Of a stretch of 6,946 bases of DNA, positions 6,278 through 6,946 are shown piece after piece (positions within the stretch are counted from its first letter, which is position 1; each line of letters begins with the position of its first letter). Position numbers and translations under genes: made by a program. A model generated the notes under the pieces. That model worked only from the letters and a program-made list of their open reading frames with translations. It was not told the DNA's origin and did not search any database. The stretch is from an uncultured Butyricicoccus sp. (GTDB lineage Bacteria > Bacillota > Clostridia > Oscillospirales > Butyricicoccaceae). The DNA is taken from assembly GCA_900555465.1 (NCBI GenBank), contig USLE01000063.1, positions 1 through 6,946 of the forward strand, written 5' to 3'.

Positions 6278-6946
6278 TTATCCGATCCCGTCCAAAATGA
6301 GCTTTGCTACAAAAGCCAGCACAAAGGCCGCTACGCCGGGGTTGCGCACCAGCAGCCAAAGATCGTACAGGCCCGCGCTTTTCTCAAAATGCGGGATCAT
6401 TTCCTTGACAAGCATATTTTCAAGCGACCGCAGCGACAGATACAGGAACAGCAGCAGCAACAGCCCGTTGATTGCCGCAAAATAGTTCCATATGCCGAAT
6501 GCGGCGTAGGTGTCCGTGATCCACAGGACCAGCATGTAATACAGATTGTTGACCGCATGCGCCAGCACAGCCGGCCACACGCTGCCAAATACATAAGTCA
6601 GATACGCATAGGCGATGCCCGCGATCAGGGGGCCTGCAAAATTCATCAGGCTGCCGTGCAGCATGGCAAACGCCAAGCCGCTGAACAGCAGGCAGGCCGA
6701 AGTGCCGACAATGCCTTCCTGTACGGTCATCAGCGCGCCGCGCAGATAGATTTCCTCCACTACGGCGGACAGCACGACGATGATCATCAGCCGCGCGGTA
6801 AAGTCGAGCCCGGTCTGCGGCGCGTCGAGCGCAATGGCGGAAAGGTCCGCCCCTGCCAGCCCCGCCAGCTGATAGATCAGCAGATTGAGCAGCAGCGACA
6901 GCAGCGCCACCGTGATGCCGACCTTGACCGTCAGGCTGATCGCCCC
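6278..6946 (-). CDS. CPBP-family intramembrane metalloprotease homologue, N-terminus cut by window edge
   Basis: The last 222 residues of a polytopic membrane protein of the CPBP (CAAX protease and bacteriocin-processing, or Abi) family. All three family motifs are present in the visible part: EEIYLRG (residues 64-70, EExxxR), FAMLH (93-97, FxxxH) and HAVNN (130-134). The conserved Glu and His residues expected to bind zinc are therefore intact. Hydrophobic segments surround them. A further one lies at about 147-160, and the C-terminal end is also hydrophobic (AAFVLAFVAKLIL). The frame stays open to the last base of the window, so the real start is outside. A GTG at 6910 could be read as a start but has no support. 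Substrates of such proteins are mostly unknown. Members process prenylated proteins in eukaryotes or act in bacteriocin self-immunity. The gene is first of the visible operon, 30 bases before mltG, so co-transcription is likely. Confidence 0.9.
   Translation of the reverse strand, partial: GAISLTVKVGITVALLSLLLNLLIYQLAGLAGADLSAIALDAPQTGLDFTARLMIIVVLSAVVEEIYLRGALMTVQEGIVGTSACLLFSGLAFAMLHGSLMNFAGPLIAGIAYAYLTYVFGSVWPAVLAHAVNNLYYMLVLWITDTYAAFGIWNYFAAINGLLLLLFLYLSLRSLENMLVKEMIPHFEKSAGLYDLWLLVRNPGVAAFVLAFVAKLILDGIG

Overview
The window looks like chromosomal DNA of a GC-rich member of the Clostridia, probably close to the Oscillospiraceae/Ruminococcaceae. The reasons are strong AGGAGG-type ribosome binding sites, sigma-A-like promoters, an mltG-U32 gene pair as in Bacillota, and a secreted protein with a copper amine oxidase N-terminal-like (stalk) domain. 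The taxonomic placement is an inference. I see no IS element, phage gene, tRNA, rRNA or CRISPR array.

Layout. Positions 1-895 (minus) hold most of trpS, tryptophanyl-tRNA synthetase, cut at its C-terminus by the window edge. It is divergent from glpK, glycerol kinase (1088-2578, plus). The 192 bases between them carry one good promoter for each gene. The glpK promoter lies inside the longest possible reading frame, so the true start is the ATG at 1088. A strong hairpin at 2593-2623 can terminate glpK and also the convergent gene at 2650-3657 (minus), a secreted stalk-domain protein of unknown function with its own promoter. A second terminator (3801-3835) separates that gene from the operon upstream of it.

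Positions 3850-6946 form one minus-strand operon, read from right to left: a CPBP-family membrane protein (N-terminus cut by the window edge), then mltG (endolytic murein transglycosylase), then a U32-family protein. The U32 gene starts with GTG inside the end of mltG, with an 8-base overlap that suggests translational coupling. In Bacillus subtilis the mltG homologue yrrL is also followed by U32 genes (yrrN, yrrO), which act in hydroxylation of U34 of tRNA. The U32 protein here is therefore more likely an Fe-S RNA-modifying enzyme than a peptidase.

Most of the content is ordinary housekeeping: translation, tRNA modification, cell-wall metabolism and glycerol use. I found no convincing new system. 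The points most worth a second look are the altered regulatory loop of GlpK, the internal duplication in the stalk-domain protein, the promoter palindrome at trpS without a T-box, and the reduced mltG-U32 cluster.
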